Below, piece by piece: positions 16,172-24,969 of a DNA stretch of 64,000 nt. How positions within the stretch are numbered: the first letter of the stretch is position 1; every line of letters begins with the position of its first letter. The DNA comes from Pandoraea communis (lineage in GTDB: Bacteria > Pseudomonadota > Gammaproteobacteria > Burkholderiales > Burkholderiaceae). The notes below the pieces were generated by a model. The model was given only the letters and a program-made list of their open reading frames with translations, was not told the DNA's origin and did no database searches. The translations under genes and the position numbers were made by a program. Location: positions 124,001 through 188,000 of the forward strand of contig NZ_CABPSJ010000001.1 in the NCBI RefSeq assembly GCF_902459745.1, written 5' to 3'.

Positions 16172-17773
16172 TCAGATCGCCTGAGCCGGGGAGAAGCTGT
16201 CGGCGCGCGCCATCGGCCAGAATTTCTCGTAGAGCTGATAGCGGAACTGTCCGCGCAGCAGATCGCCGGGCTCGAGATACTTCAGCGACTCCGACATGAG
16301 ACGGATCTCATTGGACGACACCCGCCTGACGATGTGATGCGCCCGCAGGTCCGACGGATGCGACAACCCCGCCGCCTGAATCAACTCTTGCAGGGCATGC
16401 AGCGTATGCGAGTGGAACTGGTGCACACGTTGCGCCTTGTCCGGCACCACAAGTGCGCGTTGGCGCAACGCGTCTTGCGTTGCCACGCCCGTCGGGCAGC
16501 GGTCGGTGTGGCATTTCTGCGATTGAATGCAGCCGATCGCAAACATGAAGCCACGTGCCGAGTTACACCAGTCGGCGCCGATCGCGAGCGTGCGTGCGAT
16601 ATCGAATGCCGTGACGATCTTACCCGATGCGCCGATGCGGATCTTGTCGCGCAACCCGGCGCCCACGAGCGTGTTGTGCACGAGCAATAGCCCTTCCTGC
16701 AACGGCGCACCCACGTGATCGGTGAACTCCAGCGGCGCGGCGCCAGTGCCGCCTTCCGAGCCATCCACGACGATGAAGTCGGGCAGGATGCCGCTTTCCA
16801 GCATCGCTTTCACAATGCCGAAGAATTCCCACGGATGGCCGATGCACAGCTTGAAGCCGGTCGGTTTGCCTCCGGAGAGCGTGCGCAGACGGTCGACGAA
16901 CTGCAACAGGCCGAGCGGCGTCGAAAACTCGCTGTGGCGCGCCGGCGAAATGCAGTCCTGCCCCATCGGCACCCCACGCGTGGCGGAGATTTCCGGCGTG
17001 ATCTTCGCGGCGGGCAGCACACCGCCGTGCCCCGGCTTCGCGCCTTGCGAGAGCTTCACCTCGATCATCTTCACCTGAGGCGTTGTCGCCTGGGCCGCGA
17101 ACTTTTCGGCACTGAATGTGCCGTCGTCGTTACGGCAGCCGAAGTAGCCCGAAGCGACTTCCCAGATCAGATCGCCGCCCTGCTCGCGGTGATGCGGCGA
17201 GATCGAACCCTCGCCGGTATCGTGAATGAAGTTACCGAGCTTCGCCCCGCGGTTGAGGGCGCGAATCGCGTTGGCCGACAACGCGCCGAAACTCATGGCG
17301 GAGACGTTGAAGATCGACGCCGAATAGGGTTGCGCGCGATCCGGGCCGATGGTGATGCGAAAGTCGTGATCCTTCAGAACGGTCGGCGCAAGCGAATGCG
17401 CAATCCATTCGTAGCCGGTCGCCTTGACATCGACCTCGGTGCCGAACGGCCGGCTGTCGACATCCCCCTTGGCACGTTGGTAGACGATGCTGCGCTGGGC
17501 ACGCGAGAACGGCGTCTCGGACGTGTCGTCTTCCACGAAATACTGGCGAATCTCCGGCCGGATGGATTCGAAAAGAAACCGGAGATGTCCCCACAACGGG
17601 TAGTTGCGCAGCACGGCGTGGCGCTGCTGAACGACGTCCCAGACCCCAAGTACGACCAGCGCCGCAAACGGCAACGGCCAGAACGGATGCCAGCCGTCGA
17701 AGAGTACCAGCGCGAGCGCTGCCACGAGCAACACAACAACGAGCCAGAGAGCCAGGAATCGGCGCGAAAACAT
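16172..17773 (-). CDS. FMN-binding glutamate synthase family protein
   Basis: This 533-aa protein consists of one or two N-terminal membrane helices (residues 8-50) fused to the FMN-binding barrel of the glutamate synthase large subunit. Visible family motifs are SAMSFGALSANAIRALNRGA, GEGSISPHH, KPGHGGVLPAAKI, the GSEGGTGAAP phosphate-binding turn and a Cys cluster CIQSQKCHTDRCPTG that would ligate the iron-sulfur cluster. It lacks the glutaminase domain, so it cannot be a full GltB. Similar stand-alone proteins are widespread and their substrate is not established. A strong AAGGAGG precedes ATG 17773. It lies downstream of mnmA on the same strand, separated by a stem-loop. Confidence 0.9.
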   Translation of the reverse strand: MFSRRFLALWLVVVLLVAALALVLFDGWHPFWPLPFAALVVLGVWDVVQQRHAVLRNYPLWGHLRFLFESIRPEIRQYFVEDDTSETPFSRAQRSIVYQRAKGDVDSRPFGTEVDVKATGYEWIAHSLAPTVLKDHDFRITIGPDRAQPYSASIFNVSAMSFGALSANAIRALNRGAKLGNFIHDTGEGSISPHHREQGGDLIWEVASGYFGCRNDDGTFSAEKFAAQATTPQVKMIEVKLSQGAKPGHGGVLPAAKITPEISATRGVPMGQDCISPARHSEFSTPLGLLQFVDRLRTLSGGKPTGFKLCIGHPWEFFGIVKAMLESGILPDFIVVDGSEGGTGAAPLEFTDHVGAPLQEGLLLVHNTLVGAGLRDKIRIGASGKIVTAFDIARTLAIGADWCNSARGFMFAIGCIQSQKCHTDRCPTGVATQDALRQRALVVPDKAQRVHQFHSHTLHALQELIQAAGLSHPSDLRAHHIVRRVSSNEIRLMSESLKYLEPGDLLRGQFRYQLYEKFWPMARADSFSPAQAI

Positions 17774-17790
17774 GTAACCTCCTTGCTGGG

Positions 17791-17828
17791 GGGGGACACC
17801 CGCCGATCACGCTGCCGGGTGTGCCCCC
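17791..17828 (-). terminator. Stem-loop after mnmA
   Basis: The inverted repeat GGGGGACACCC / GGGTGTGCCCCC has one mismatch and a 15-nt loop, and lies 18 bp past the mnmA stop on the minus strand. There is no T-run, so it is either a weak terminator or an mRNA-stabilising hairpin. Confidence 0.4.
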
Positions 17829-17845
17829 GGCGAGCGCTGGCGGCT

Positions 17846-19012
17846 TCAGTGCGTGTTGAGGATGGTGTGTTTGGCTGCCGCCACGGCCTGCGTATTGACC
17901 TGGATATCGGCCTGCCCTGGCACGGCGGGCGTCGTAGCGGCGATGATGCCGCCGCCCAGACAGATTTCGCCGTCATACAGTACGGCCGACTGGCCCGGCG
18001 TGACGGCCCACTGCGGCTCGGAGAACGAGAGCGTCAGCGCACCCGCGCCGGCGCGCACGACTTCGCATGCGGCGTCGGCCTGACGATAGCGCGTCTTCGC
18101 ACCGCAGCGCGTGCCTTCGGCCGGCGGCTCGCCCGCGACCCACGACAGGTCTTCGGCATCGAGCGTGCTCGAGAGCAGCCACGGATGGTCGTGCCCTTGA
18201 ACCACGTACAGCGTATTGCTCGCCATGTCCTTGCGCGCGACGAACCACGGCTCGCCCGAGCCGTCGCGGCTGCCACCCAGCCCGATGCCCTTGCGTTGCC
18301 CCAGCGTGTAGAAGGCCAGCCCCACGTGCTCGCCCACGATCGTGCCGTCCGGCGTCTTCATCGGCCCCGGCTTGGTCGGCAGATAGCGATTGAGGAAGTC
18401 GCGAAACGGGCGTTCGCCGATAAAGCAGATACCCGTCGAGTCCTTCTTCTTCGCGTTGGGCAGGCCGATCTGCGCAGCGATCTCGCGAACCTTGGTCTTC
18501 GGCATTTCGCCGAGCGGGAACATCGTGCGCGAGAGTTGCTTCTGGTTCAGCCGGTGCAGAAAGTAGCTCTGATCCTTGGTGTGATCGAACGCCTTGAGCA
18601 GCTCGAAGCGCCCTTCGCGCTCGCGCACACGGGCGTAGTGGCCGGTGGCGATGGTTTCACCGCCCAGCGCCACCGCGTGGTCCAGAAATGCCTTGAACTT
18701 GATCTCGGCGTTGCACAGCACGTCCGGATTCGGCGTGCGGCCGGCCGAATACTCCCGCAGGAATTCCGCGAACACGCGGTCCTTGTACTCGGCGGCGAAG
18801 TTCACGGCTTCGACGTCGATGCCGATCAGATCGGCGACCGACACCACGTCGATCCAGTCCTGCCGGGTCGAACAGTACTCGCTGTCGTCATCGTCTTCCC
18901 AGTTCTTCATGAACAGACCGACGACGTCGTAGCCTTGTTGTTTGAGCAGCCATGCCGTGACCGACGAATCGACGCCGCCCGACATGCCCACCACTACGCG
19001 TTTTTGACTCAT
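17846..19012 (-). CDS. mnmA: tRNA-specific 2-thiouridylase MnmA
   Basis: This 388-aa enzyme thiolates U34 of tRNA-Lys, -Glu and -Gln, receiving sulfur through the TusE-type relay. The PP-loop motif SGGVDS is at residues 11-16. The two catalytic Cys are in [12 protein letters not shown] (about residue 103) and [12 protein letters not shown] (about residue 200). The tRNA-binding and C-terminal beta-barrel regions are present at normal length. ATG 19012 overlaps the nudJ stop (ATGA), so the two genes are translated together, as in E. coli, where nudJ also precedes mnmA. The last ~20 residues ([13 protein letters not shown] end) are variable. Confidence 0.97.
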   Translation of the reverse strand: MSQKRVVVGMSGGVDSSVTAWLLKQQGYDVVGLFMKNWEDDDDSEYCSTRQDWIDVVSVADLIGIDVEAVNFAAEYKDRVFAEFLREYSAGRTPNPDVLCNAEIKFKAFLDHAVALGGETIATGHYARVREREGRFELLKAFDHTKDQSYFLHRLNQKQLSRTMFPLGEMPKTKVREIAAQIGLPNAKKKDSTGICFIGERPFRDFLNRYLPTKPGPMKTPDGTIVGEHVGLAFYTLGQRKGIGLGGSRDGSGEPWFVARKDMASNTLYVVQGHDHPWLLSSTLDAEDLSWVAGEPPAEGTRCGAKTRYRQADAACEVVRAGAGALTLSFSEPQWAVTPGQSAVLYDGEICLGGGIIAATTPAVPGQADIQVNTQAVAAAKHTILNTH

Positions 19013-19485
19013 GTATTGCCTTGCCCGCCGGCAACGGCCGGATGGGTCTGAAGTATCGCGAGGTCGTAACGTACCCCCCGCAGGTAATCGTCCATGCATC
19101 GCTCGAGAATGGGTGAGCGGTGCCGCGCGCGCTGCGCACGCACTTCATCCGGCGTAAGCCAGAGCGTGCCAACGATCCCGTCGTCGAGCGTGCGCGACGC
19201 ATCGAACGCCCCCAGCGTACCGGTGAAGGCGAAGCGCAGATAGGCGATATCGTCCGGGCCAGGGGCCAGATAGATGCCCAGCAGATGCTGCGGCTCGAAC
19301 GGATGCGCCGTCTCTTCGAGAACCTCACGACGCACCGCGTCAAGGATCGACTCGCCCGGTTCCAGATGGCCGGCCGGTTGATTGATCAACAGGCCCGCAC
19401 GCTTTTGCTCCTCGACAAACAGAAAACGGCCGTCGCGCTCGACGACCGCGGCAACCGTCACATTGGGCTTCCAGCGTGCATTCAT
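19009..19485 (-). CDS. nudJ: NUDIX hydrolase NudJ-like
   Basis: This is a 158-aa NUDIX hydrolase. The NUDIX box GHLEPGE-x7-REVLEETA is present at about residues 38-60; Ala replaces the usual Gly near the end of the box. NudJ (YmfB) hydrolyses nucleoside tri- and diphosphates and thiamine pyrophosphate precursors. The 4-nt overlap with mnmA supports this identity rather than another NUDIX family. The start at 19485 fits the domain boundary; in-frame codons upstream would add only an Arg-rich stretch. Confidence 0.88.
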   Translation of the reverse strand: MNARWKPNVTVAAVVERDGRFLFVEEQKRAGLLINQPAGHLEPGESILDAVRREVLEETAHPFEPQHLLGIYLAPGPDDIAYLRFAFTGTLGAFDASRTLDDGIVGTLWLTPDEVRAQRARHRSPILERCMDDYLRGVRYDLAILQTHPAVAGGQGNT

Positions 19486-19894
19486 GGCACATCCTTGCGG
19501 AACGCGACCTCTGGCGGACATTGATAGCCAGGACGTTACCCCGGTAAAACCGACATTTTACCGTCTGACGGTGTTTGGCGCAGGAGACCGGCCGCGCAGA
19601 GAACCGACCGGTCGGTTGGCTCACGCGGCCGCGCTGCGATCTCACCGGCATAACCCTATGTCGTTTGGTGCAATAGGCGGGTTTGTAATCTTCGGGTAAG
19701 CTTCGAGCTCCAGCAATGTGCAGCACGCAGTGGCAGTACCGCATCACCGGTTTGTGCAGTAGTTCGTTTGCAGTGGTTTGTGCAGGACTAATGTCATCAG
19801 CGGCGAAACAGGTAATGCGTCTGCCCCGGCAGCGCACGTGCTGCGGCTCCTTGGCCGTTGATGAGATCAGTTCACAAACCCAAGGAGAGACGCA
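19486..19894 (+). promoter_or_regulatory. Divergent intergenic region between nudJ and the pnt operon
   Basis: No gene was recognised in these 409 bp. Three ordered sequence elements stand out: an 8-bp inverted repeat CGGTAAAA / TTTTACCG (19542-19563), a 16-bp perfect palindrome (19602-19617), and two direct copies of GGTTTGTGCAG (19749-19759 and 19775-19785) 26 bp apart. An AAGGAGA ribosome-binding site at 19881-19887 serves pntAA. Promoters for both directions should lie here. Confidence 0.6.
19602..19617. promoter_or_regulatory. 16-bp perfect palindrome, TetR-type operator candidate
   Basis: The sequence AACCGACCGGTCGGTT is identical on both strands. Many TetR-family repressors bind palindromes built from ACCGAC-GTCGGT-like arms. 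It lies 117 bp upstream of nudJ and 278 bp upstream of pntAA, and no TetR gene is in the window. Which gene it controls is unknown. Confidence 0.45.
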
Positions 19895-21025
19895 ATGAGA
19901 ATCGGCATCCCCGCCGAGACGCTTGCCGGTGAATCCCGTGTCGCGGCCACGCCCGAGACGGTAAAAAAGCTGGTCGCGTCGGGACATCAGGTCGTTATCG
20001 GACGCGGCGCAGGAGACACCGCCAGTGTTCCCGACAGTGCCTTCGAGGCCGCTGGCGCCACGCTGGGCAGCCCCGCCGATGCGCTGGGCGCGGAACTCGT
20101 GCTCAAGGTACGGGCGCCGTCGCCGGACGAACTGGCGCAAATCCCGCGCGGCAGTGTGGTCGTCGGCATGCTCAATCCGTTCGACGCCGAGAACAACGCT
20201 CGCATGGCGGCAGCCGGCGTCACGGCCTTCGCTTTGGAAGCCGCGCCGCGGACCACGCGTGCGCAAAGCATGGACGTGCTGTCCTCACAGGCCAACATCG
20301 CCGGCTACAAAGCCGTGATGCTCGCCGCCAATCTCTATCAACGCTTCATGCCCATGCTCATGACGGCGGCCGGCACAGTCAAAGCCGCACGGCTGGTCGT
20401 GCTGGGTGCGGGCGTTGCGGGCTTGCAGGCCATTGCCACGGCCAAGCGTCTGGGTGCGGTGATCGAAGCGTCGGACGTGCGTCCCGCCGTGCGCGAGCAG
20501 ATCGAATCGCTCGGCGCCAAGTTCATCGACGTCCCCTTTGAAACCGACGAAGAACGCGAGATCGCCAAGGGCGTGGGCGGCTATGCCCGCCCGATGCCCG
20601 CCGCGTGGCTCGCGCGTCAGGCGCAACTGGTGCACACCCGTCTCACGCAGGCCGACATCGTGATCTCCACCGCGCTGATTCCGGGACGCGCCGCGCCAAC
20701 GCTCATCAGTGAAGACACCGTCAAGGCGATGAAGCCGGGCTCGGTCATCATCGATCTGGCGGCCGGACGCGGCGCGAACGGGGGCGGCAACTGCCCGCTG
20801 TCGGTCGCCGACGAGGTCGTCAAAGTCCACGGCGTGACGATTGCCGGGTACACCAACCTCGCTGGCATGGTCGCGGCAGACGCCTCGGCACTGTACGCAC
20901 GTAACGTGCTCGACTTCCTGAAGCTCATCGTCGACAAGGAAGGCAAGCTCGTCATCGATACCAACGACGACATCGTTGCCGCGTGCCTGATGTGCCGCGA
21001 CGGTGAAGTGCTGCGTGCAGCTTAA
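19895..21025 (+). CDS. pntAA: NAD(P) transhydrogenase alpha-1 subunit
   Basis: This is a 376-aa NAD(H)-binding domain I of the proton-translocating transhydrogenase. The Rossmann loop GAGVAGLQAIATAKRLGA is near residues 169-186, and the family patterns KVRAPSPDEL and FALEAAPRTTRAQSMDVLSS are present near residues 72 and 110-130. In this three-gene form the alpha chain is split: domain I is here and the membrane part is in the next gene. The enzyme couples proton entry to NADPH formation from NADH. AAGGAGA lies 8-14 nt before the ATG. The operon continues after a 16-nt gap. Confidence 0.96.
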   Translation: MRIGIPAETLAGESRVAATPETVKKLVASGHQVVIGRGAGDTASVPDSAFEAAGATLGSPADALGAELVLKVRAPSPDELAQIPRGSVVVGMLNPFDAENNARMAAAGVTAFALEAAPRTTRAQSMDVLSSQANIAGYKAVMLAANLYQRFMPMLMTAAGTVKAARLVVLGAGVAGLQAIATAKRLGAVIEASDVRPAVREQIESLGAKFIDVPFETDEEREIAKGVGGYARPMPAAWLARQAQLVHTRLTQADIVISTALIPGRAAPTLISEDTVKAMKPGSVIIDLAAGRGANGGGNCPLSVADEVVKVHGVTIAGYTNLAGMVAADASALYARNVLDFLKLIVDKEGKLVIDTNDDIVAACLMCRDGEVLRAA

Positions 21026-21041
21026 GGGGGGAGTCACAACC

Positions 21042-21362
21042 ATGGAAATGATCAATCACACGGTGATCAATCTGATCATCTTCGTGCTGGCGGTGTACGT
21101 CGGCTATCACGTGGTGTGGAACGTCACGCCTGCGCTGCACACGCCGCTCATGGCAGTGACGAACGCGATCTCGGCCATCGTGATCGTGGGGGCGATGCTC
21201 GCGGCAGGTCTCACGGAAGGCAGTCTCGGCAAGACGATGGGCGTGGTTGCGGTGGCACTTGCTGCGGTGAACGTGTTCGGGGGCTTCCTCGTCACGCAGC
21301 GCATGCTCGAAATGTTCAAGAAGAAAGACAAGCCGGCGAAGGCTGAAGGGGACAAGCAATGA
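21042..21362 (+). CDS. pntAB: NAD(P) transhydrogenase alpha-2 subunit
   Basis: This 106-aa protein with three to four membrane helices (from about residue 6) corresponds to the C-terminal membrane part of PntA in organisms with a single alpha chain. Motifs: TPLMAVTNAISAIVIVGAML, with the Asn of the proton path, and a Lys-rich C-terminus. I chose ATG 21042 because GGGGGGAG lies 9-16 nt upstream; an in-frame start further upstream would overlap pntAA. It overlaps pntB by 4 nt. Confidence 0.96.
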   Translation: MEMINHTVINLIIFVLAVYVGYHVVWNVTPALHTPLMAVTNAISAIVIVGAMLAAGLTEGSLGKTMGVVAVALAAVNVFGGFLVTQRMLEMFKKKDKPAKAEGDKQ

Positions 21363-22801
21363 GCATGAATCTCGTCACGCTGCTATATCTGGTCGCGTCG
21401 ATCTGTTTCATTCAGGCGCTCAAGGGCTTGTCGAACCCGAAGATGGCGCGTCGCGGCAACGCGTTCGGCATGATCGGCATGGCCATTGCGGCGCTCACCA
21501 CGCTTGCGCTGATCTACGAGTTGCGACGGCTGATGGGCGGCGGCTATTCGGGCCTCGGCCTGATCCTCGCGGGCCTCGTTGTCGGTGGCGGCATCGGTGC
21601 GTTCGTTGCGCGCAAGGTCGAGATGACCAAGATGCCGGAGTTGGTCGCGGCGATGCACTCGCTGATCGGTCTGGCCGCCGTGTGTATCGCGGTGGCCGCC
21701 GTCGCAGAACCAGCCGCGTTCGGTATCGTGCCTGCCGGGGAAACGGTATTGCCGCCGGGTAACCGCATCGAGCTGTTCATCGGTACGTTCGTCGGCGCGA
21801 TCACGTTCTCGGGCTCGGTCATCGCCTTCGGCAAGCTCTCGGGCAAGTACAAGTTCCGCCTGTTCCAGGGCGCACCGGTCCAGTTCACCGGTCAACATAC
21901 GATCAACCTGCTGCTCGCCATCGCGATGCTCGGTTTCGGTGTGATCTTCTTCCTGTCGCAAAGCTGGCTGCCGTTCATTCTGATGACGGCCATTGCTTTC
22001 GTGCTGGGTGTGCTCATCATCATCCCGATTGGCGGGGCCGACATGCCGGTCGTGGTGTCGATGCTGAACTCGTACTCCGGCTGGGCCGCCGCAGGCATCG
22101 GCTTCTCGCTGAACAACCCGATGCTCATCATCGCGGGTTCGCTGGTTGGCTCGTCAGGCGCGATTCTCTCCTACATCATGTGCCGCGCCATGAATCGCTC
22201 GTTCTTCAACGTGATTCTCGGCGGCTTCGGGGCAACGCCCGGCGCAAGCGCAGCGGGCGGCGAGCAACAGCAACGCCCGGTGAAATCGGGCTCGCCGGAT
22301 GACGCCGCGTTCCTCATGAGCAACGCCGAATCGCTGGTGATCGTGCCGGGTTACGGTCTGGCCGTGGCCCGCGCACAGCACGCGCTCAAGGAACTGACCG
22401 ACAAGCTCACGGAGAAGGGCGTGAACGTGCGCTACGCCATTCACCCGGTGGCGGGCCGTATGCCGGGCCACATGAACGTGCTGCTCGCCGAAGCCGAAGT
22501 GCCATACGATCAAGTGCTGGAAATGGACGAGATCAACGGCGAATTCGGCCAGACGGACGTGGTGCTGGTGCTCGGCGCGAACGACGTGGTGAACCCGGCG
22601 GCAAAGAACGATCCGCAATCGCCGATTGCCGGGATGCCGATTCTTGAGGCGTACAAAGCCAAGACGATCATCGTCAACAAGCGTTCGATGGCGGCGGGTT
22701 ACGCCGGTCTCGATAACGAACTGTTCTATCTCGACAAGACCATGATGGTCTTCGGCGATGCGAAGAAGGTTGTCGAAGAGATGGTCAAAGCGGTGGATTA
22801 A
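21359..22801 (+). CDS. pntB: NAD(P) transhydrogenase beta subunit
   Basis: This is a 480-aa beta subunit. About nine membrane helices (residues 5-270) form the proton channel, and the C-terminal domain III (about 310-480) binds NADP(H). The family motifs VPGYGLAVARAQHAL and HPVAGRMPGHMNVLLAEA are present, as is NDVVNPAA. A polar linker rich in Gly, Ser and Gln joins the two parts (residues ~295-318). ATG 21359 overlaps the pntAB stop (ATGA). Together with pntAA and pntAB it makes the complete enzyme. Confidence 0.97.
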   Translation: MSMNLVTLLYLVASICFIQALKGLSNPKMARRGNAFGMIGMAIAALTTLALIYELRRLMGGGYSGLGLILAGLVVGGGIGAFVARKVEMTKMPELVAAMHSLIGLAAVCIAVAAVAEPAAFGIVPAGETVLPPGNRIELFIGTFVGAITFSGSVIAFGKLSGKYKFRLFQGAPVQFTGQHTINLLLAIAMLGFGVIFFLSQSWLPFILMTAIAFVLGVLIIIPIGGADMPVVVSMLNSYSGWAAAGIGFSLNNPMLIIAGSLVGSSGAILSYIMCRAMNRSFFNVILGGFGATPGASAAGGEQQQRPVKSGSPDDAAFLMSNAESLVIVPGYGLAVARAQHALKELTDKLTEKGVNVRYAIHPVAGRMPGHMNVLLAEAEVPYDQVLEMDEINGEFGQTDVVLVLGANDVVNPAAKNDPQSPIAGMPILEAYKAKTIIVNKRSMAAGYAGLDNELFYLDKTMMVFGDAKKVVEEMVKAVD

Positions 22802-22892
22802 CGCGACGAACCGGCATCGGCGGAGACGCGGGGCGGCAAGGCGCAGCCCCGCGCTACAATGCGCGCTTCTCGTTGCCCGCTGGAATCGCGTC

Positions 22893-23654
22893 ATGACGCT
22901 CGGTATTGTCGCTGCCCTTCATGAAGAAATTGCCGATCTGCTCGCCGAAATGGCCCCTGGGGCGCACGTCGAGCACATCGGCATGCGCGACTATCATGTA
23001 GGCAAATTGCACGGACACGACTGTGTCATCGTGCTCGCGCGTATCGGCAAAGTCGCGGCAGCGGCCACCACGACCGCATTGATTCACCGGTTCGATGTCG
23101 ACGAAATCGTCTTCACCGGCCTGGCGGGCGGGCTCGCTCATGGATTGTCGGTCGGCGATGTCGTGGTAGCAGACACGTTCGTGCAACACGACATGGACGC
23201 CAGCCCTCTCTTCCCCCGCTTCGAAATCCCCCTGCTCGGACGTGCCGCCTTCGACACCGCCCCGGCACTGCGCGACGCGCTCGCACAAGCCGCCCGCGAC
23301 TGGCTCGCCGACGAGATGCCGGCACAGGTTTGCGCTGCGTTGCGCGCCGAATTGCAGATGACCGCGCCGCGTGTGCACATCGGAAAGATTGCGAGTGGCG
23401 ACCGGTTCGTCTCCAGCGCGCAAGAAGTCGATCGTCTGCGCAACGCGCTGCCCGAGGCACTCGCCGTGGAGATGGAAGGCGCGGCCGTGGCCCAGGTGTG
23501 TCACGAATACGGCATCCCGTTCGCCGTGATGCGCACGCTCTCCGATGCCGCCGACGATGACGCGCACGTCGACTTCGCACGCTTCCTGCGCGAGGTGGCC
23601 AGCCATTACTCGCACGGCATCCTGCGTCGTTTCCTGACGGCAAGGCAAGCGTAG
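22893..23654 (+). CDS. mtnN: 5'-methylthioadenosine/S-adenosylhomocysteine nucleosidase
   Basis: This 253-aa enzyme of the purine nucleoside phosphorylase fold cleaves methylthioadenosine and S-adenosylhomocysteine, serving methionine salvage and autoinducer-2 formation. The family pattern starts with MTLGIVAALHEEIADLL and includes TGLAGGLAHGLSVGDVVVAD (residues ~75-95), AVEMEGAAVAQVCHEYGIPF (catalytic Glu and the purine-site region) and RTLSDAAD with the catalytic Asp. It is about 20 residues longer than E. coli MtnN. A GCTACAAT promoter -10 box lies at 22853-22860. The 91 bp from pntB and that box suggest its own transcript. Confidence 0.93.
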   Translation: MTLGIVAALHEEIADLLAEMAPGAHVEHIGMRDYHVGKLHGHDCVIVLARIGKVAAAATTTALIHRFDVDEIVFTGLAGGLAHGLSVGDVVVADTFVQHDMDASPLFPRFEIPLLGRAAFDTAPALRDALAQAARDWLADEMPAQVCAALRAELQMTAPRVHIGKIASGDRFVSSAQEVDRLRNALPEALAVEMEGAAVAQVCHEYGIPFAVMRTLSDAADDDAHVDFARFLREVASHYSHGILRRFLTARQA

Positions 23655-23662
23655 ACTGACGA

Positions 23663-23699
23663 GCACGGCGCCGCCGGACATCTGCGTCCGGCGCCGTGC
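23663..23699 (+). terminator. GC-rich stem-loop after mtnN
   Basis: The arms GCACGGCGCC(G)CCGGAC and GTCCGGCGCCGTGC pair strongly with a small bulge and a short loop, 9 bp past the mtnN stop. No T-run follows, so termination may be partial or Rho-assisted. Confidence 0.5.
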
Positions 23700-23766
23700 G
23701 TGCATCACCCTCCCCGTTTGGACAATCCGCCGCACGATATCGACATCGCGCGCCGAATTCCCTCCC

Positions 23767-23789
23767 GACAATGCCCCTTTCACATTGTC
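23767..23789. repeat. Inverted repeat upstream of the 361-aa gene
   Basis: GACAATG and CATTGTC form a perfect 7-bp inverted repeat with a 9-nt spacer, 15 bp before the ATG of the next gene. A third ATTGTC copy lies at 23798-23803. It could be an operator or a leader hairpin hiding the ribosome-binding site. Confidence 0.45.
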
Positions 23790-23804
23790 CGAAGGAAATT
23801 GTCG

Positions 23805-24890
23805 ATGAACGTTGGAGACTCTCATGTCGCGGCAGGCGCGCAGGCGCACCTGGGTACGACGGCACTGGCGCCGATTTACCGATCGCTCAGTTGGAGCGAC
23901 GTTGTCCAGATCCGGGCCCTCAATCCGAAATGCAATCCGACGAAAGCCGCAGTGGCGCTCGCCGCCGCACACCCTGACAGCGTATTCGGACAAGAAATCG
24001 AGGCTTACGTCGGCAAGACGCCCATCGGGGAGTCTGCCCGTAACGCGCAACAGCACCTCACGCTGCGTCACCTCGCTGTGCTGGAAGATCATGAGGTGAC
24101 GGTGGATTTGCTCAGAGATGCCGGTCTGCCCAACGCCATTGCCGTCGACCTCGTGCATCGGCTGATCGCGCTCCCGACAGGCTGGTCAATCTTCGAGCGG
24201 CTCGTGCTCACGCCGAACCTGAACGCCTGGGCGCGCTCGGTGCTGGAGCGAGACGAGGCGGTCCATGTCGCCGACGATGTTCTGACACTGCGTATCTTGC
24301 AGGCCTTCGGCCACGACGTCGCCGTGCCCTGGTCGTTCGATGTCACCAACAAATGGGTGCATTTCTACAGCGCCTCCACGAGCGAGACAGGAAGTCTCAG
24401 ACAACTGCTCGATATGGCGACCATGGATCGACTGGACGACGACTGCGTACGCGACGCCTGCCGCAGGGCCTATCAGGCGTTGGCGCATACGCACCATGGC
24501 GCAGGCGGACAAGTCTGGCCGCATTGGGAGGTGAGAAACGGGCTCTGGGAGATTTATCCGGACCCGCGTGGGGCAACATTTCGGGACGACATCGTGTCCC
24601 ACAATGCGGTGACCTGCGAGACAGAGCGGTGGCTCAGGAACGTCACGGTCGTGGGATGCGTCGACATCCCGGGTCACTCGCCACGCACCGGCCCCGACTA
24701 CGACAGCGATCTCTCCGACCCGGACAACCTGACGGGCGATCCCGCCCTGCCCCCCATCAGGCCAAGCGAACTGTGGGACCGCCGCGCGGCATCGCCCACC
24801 GGGCGACGGGCGGTACGGGCAACCTCGGCGCCCCCCTTCGTTTCGCCTTCGCACGGCGTGAATATGTCCCCCTCCGATGAGAGCCGATAG
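23805..24890 (+). CDS. Unrecognised 361-aa protein
   Basis: I do not recognise this protein. It is soluble, with no signal peptide or membrane helix. Residues ~20-200 are helix-rich, with Leu/Val/Asp patterns (HLTLRHLAVLEDHEVTVDLL), which suggests a helical-repeat or helical-bundle domain. Residues 200-300 hold several conserved-looking Trp and His (VTNKWVHFYSAS, GGQVWPHWEVRNGLWEIYP). The last ~70 residues are Pro/Ser/Asp-rich and probably disordered. AAGGAA 8-13 nt before ATG 23805 supports the start. The product could be a secreted effector of the nearby type III system, but nothing proves it. It is flanked by hairpins on both sides, so it is a single-gene unit. Confidence 0.75.
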   Translation: MNVGDSHVAAGAQAHLGTTALAPIYRSLSWSDVVQIRALNPKCNPTKAAVALAAAHPDSVFGQEIEAYVGKTPIGESARNAQQHLTLRHLAVLEDHEVTVDLLRDAGLPNAIAVDLVHRLIALPTGWSIFERLVLTPNLNAWARSVLERDEAVHVADDVLTLRILQAFGHDVAVPWSFDVTNKWVHFYSASTSETGSLRQLLDMATMDRLDDDCVRDACRRAYQALAHTHHGAGGQVWPHWEVRNGLWEIYPDPRGATFRDDIVSHNAVTCETERWLRNVTVVGCVDIPGHSPRTGPDYDSDLSDPDNLTGDPALPPIRPSELWDRRAASPTGRRAVRATSAPPFVSPSHGVNMSPSDESR

Positions 24891-24921
24891 CCTCGTGTAA
24901 TCGGTGCCCTCCACAATGCAA

Positions 24922-24943
24922 AAGACCGGCAATCGCCGGTCTT
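24922..24943. terminator. Convergent intrinsic terminator
   Basis: AAGACCGGC-AATC-GCCGGTCTT is a perfect 9-bp stem with a tetraloop, with A-rich and T-rich sides. It sits between the convergent 361-aa gene and the THUMP methyltransferase gene, so it can serve both. Confidence 0.85.
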
Positions 24944-24969
24944 CTTCGCAACGTCGGGCGACGGCTCGC

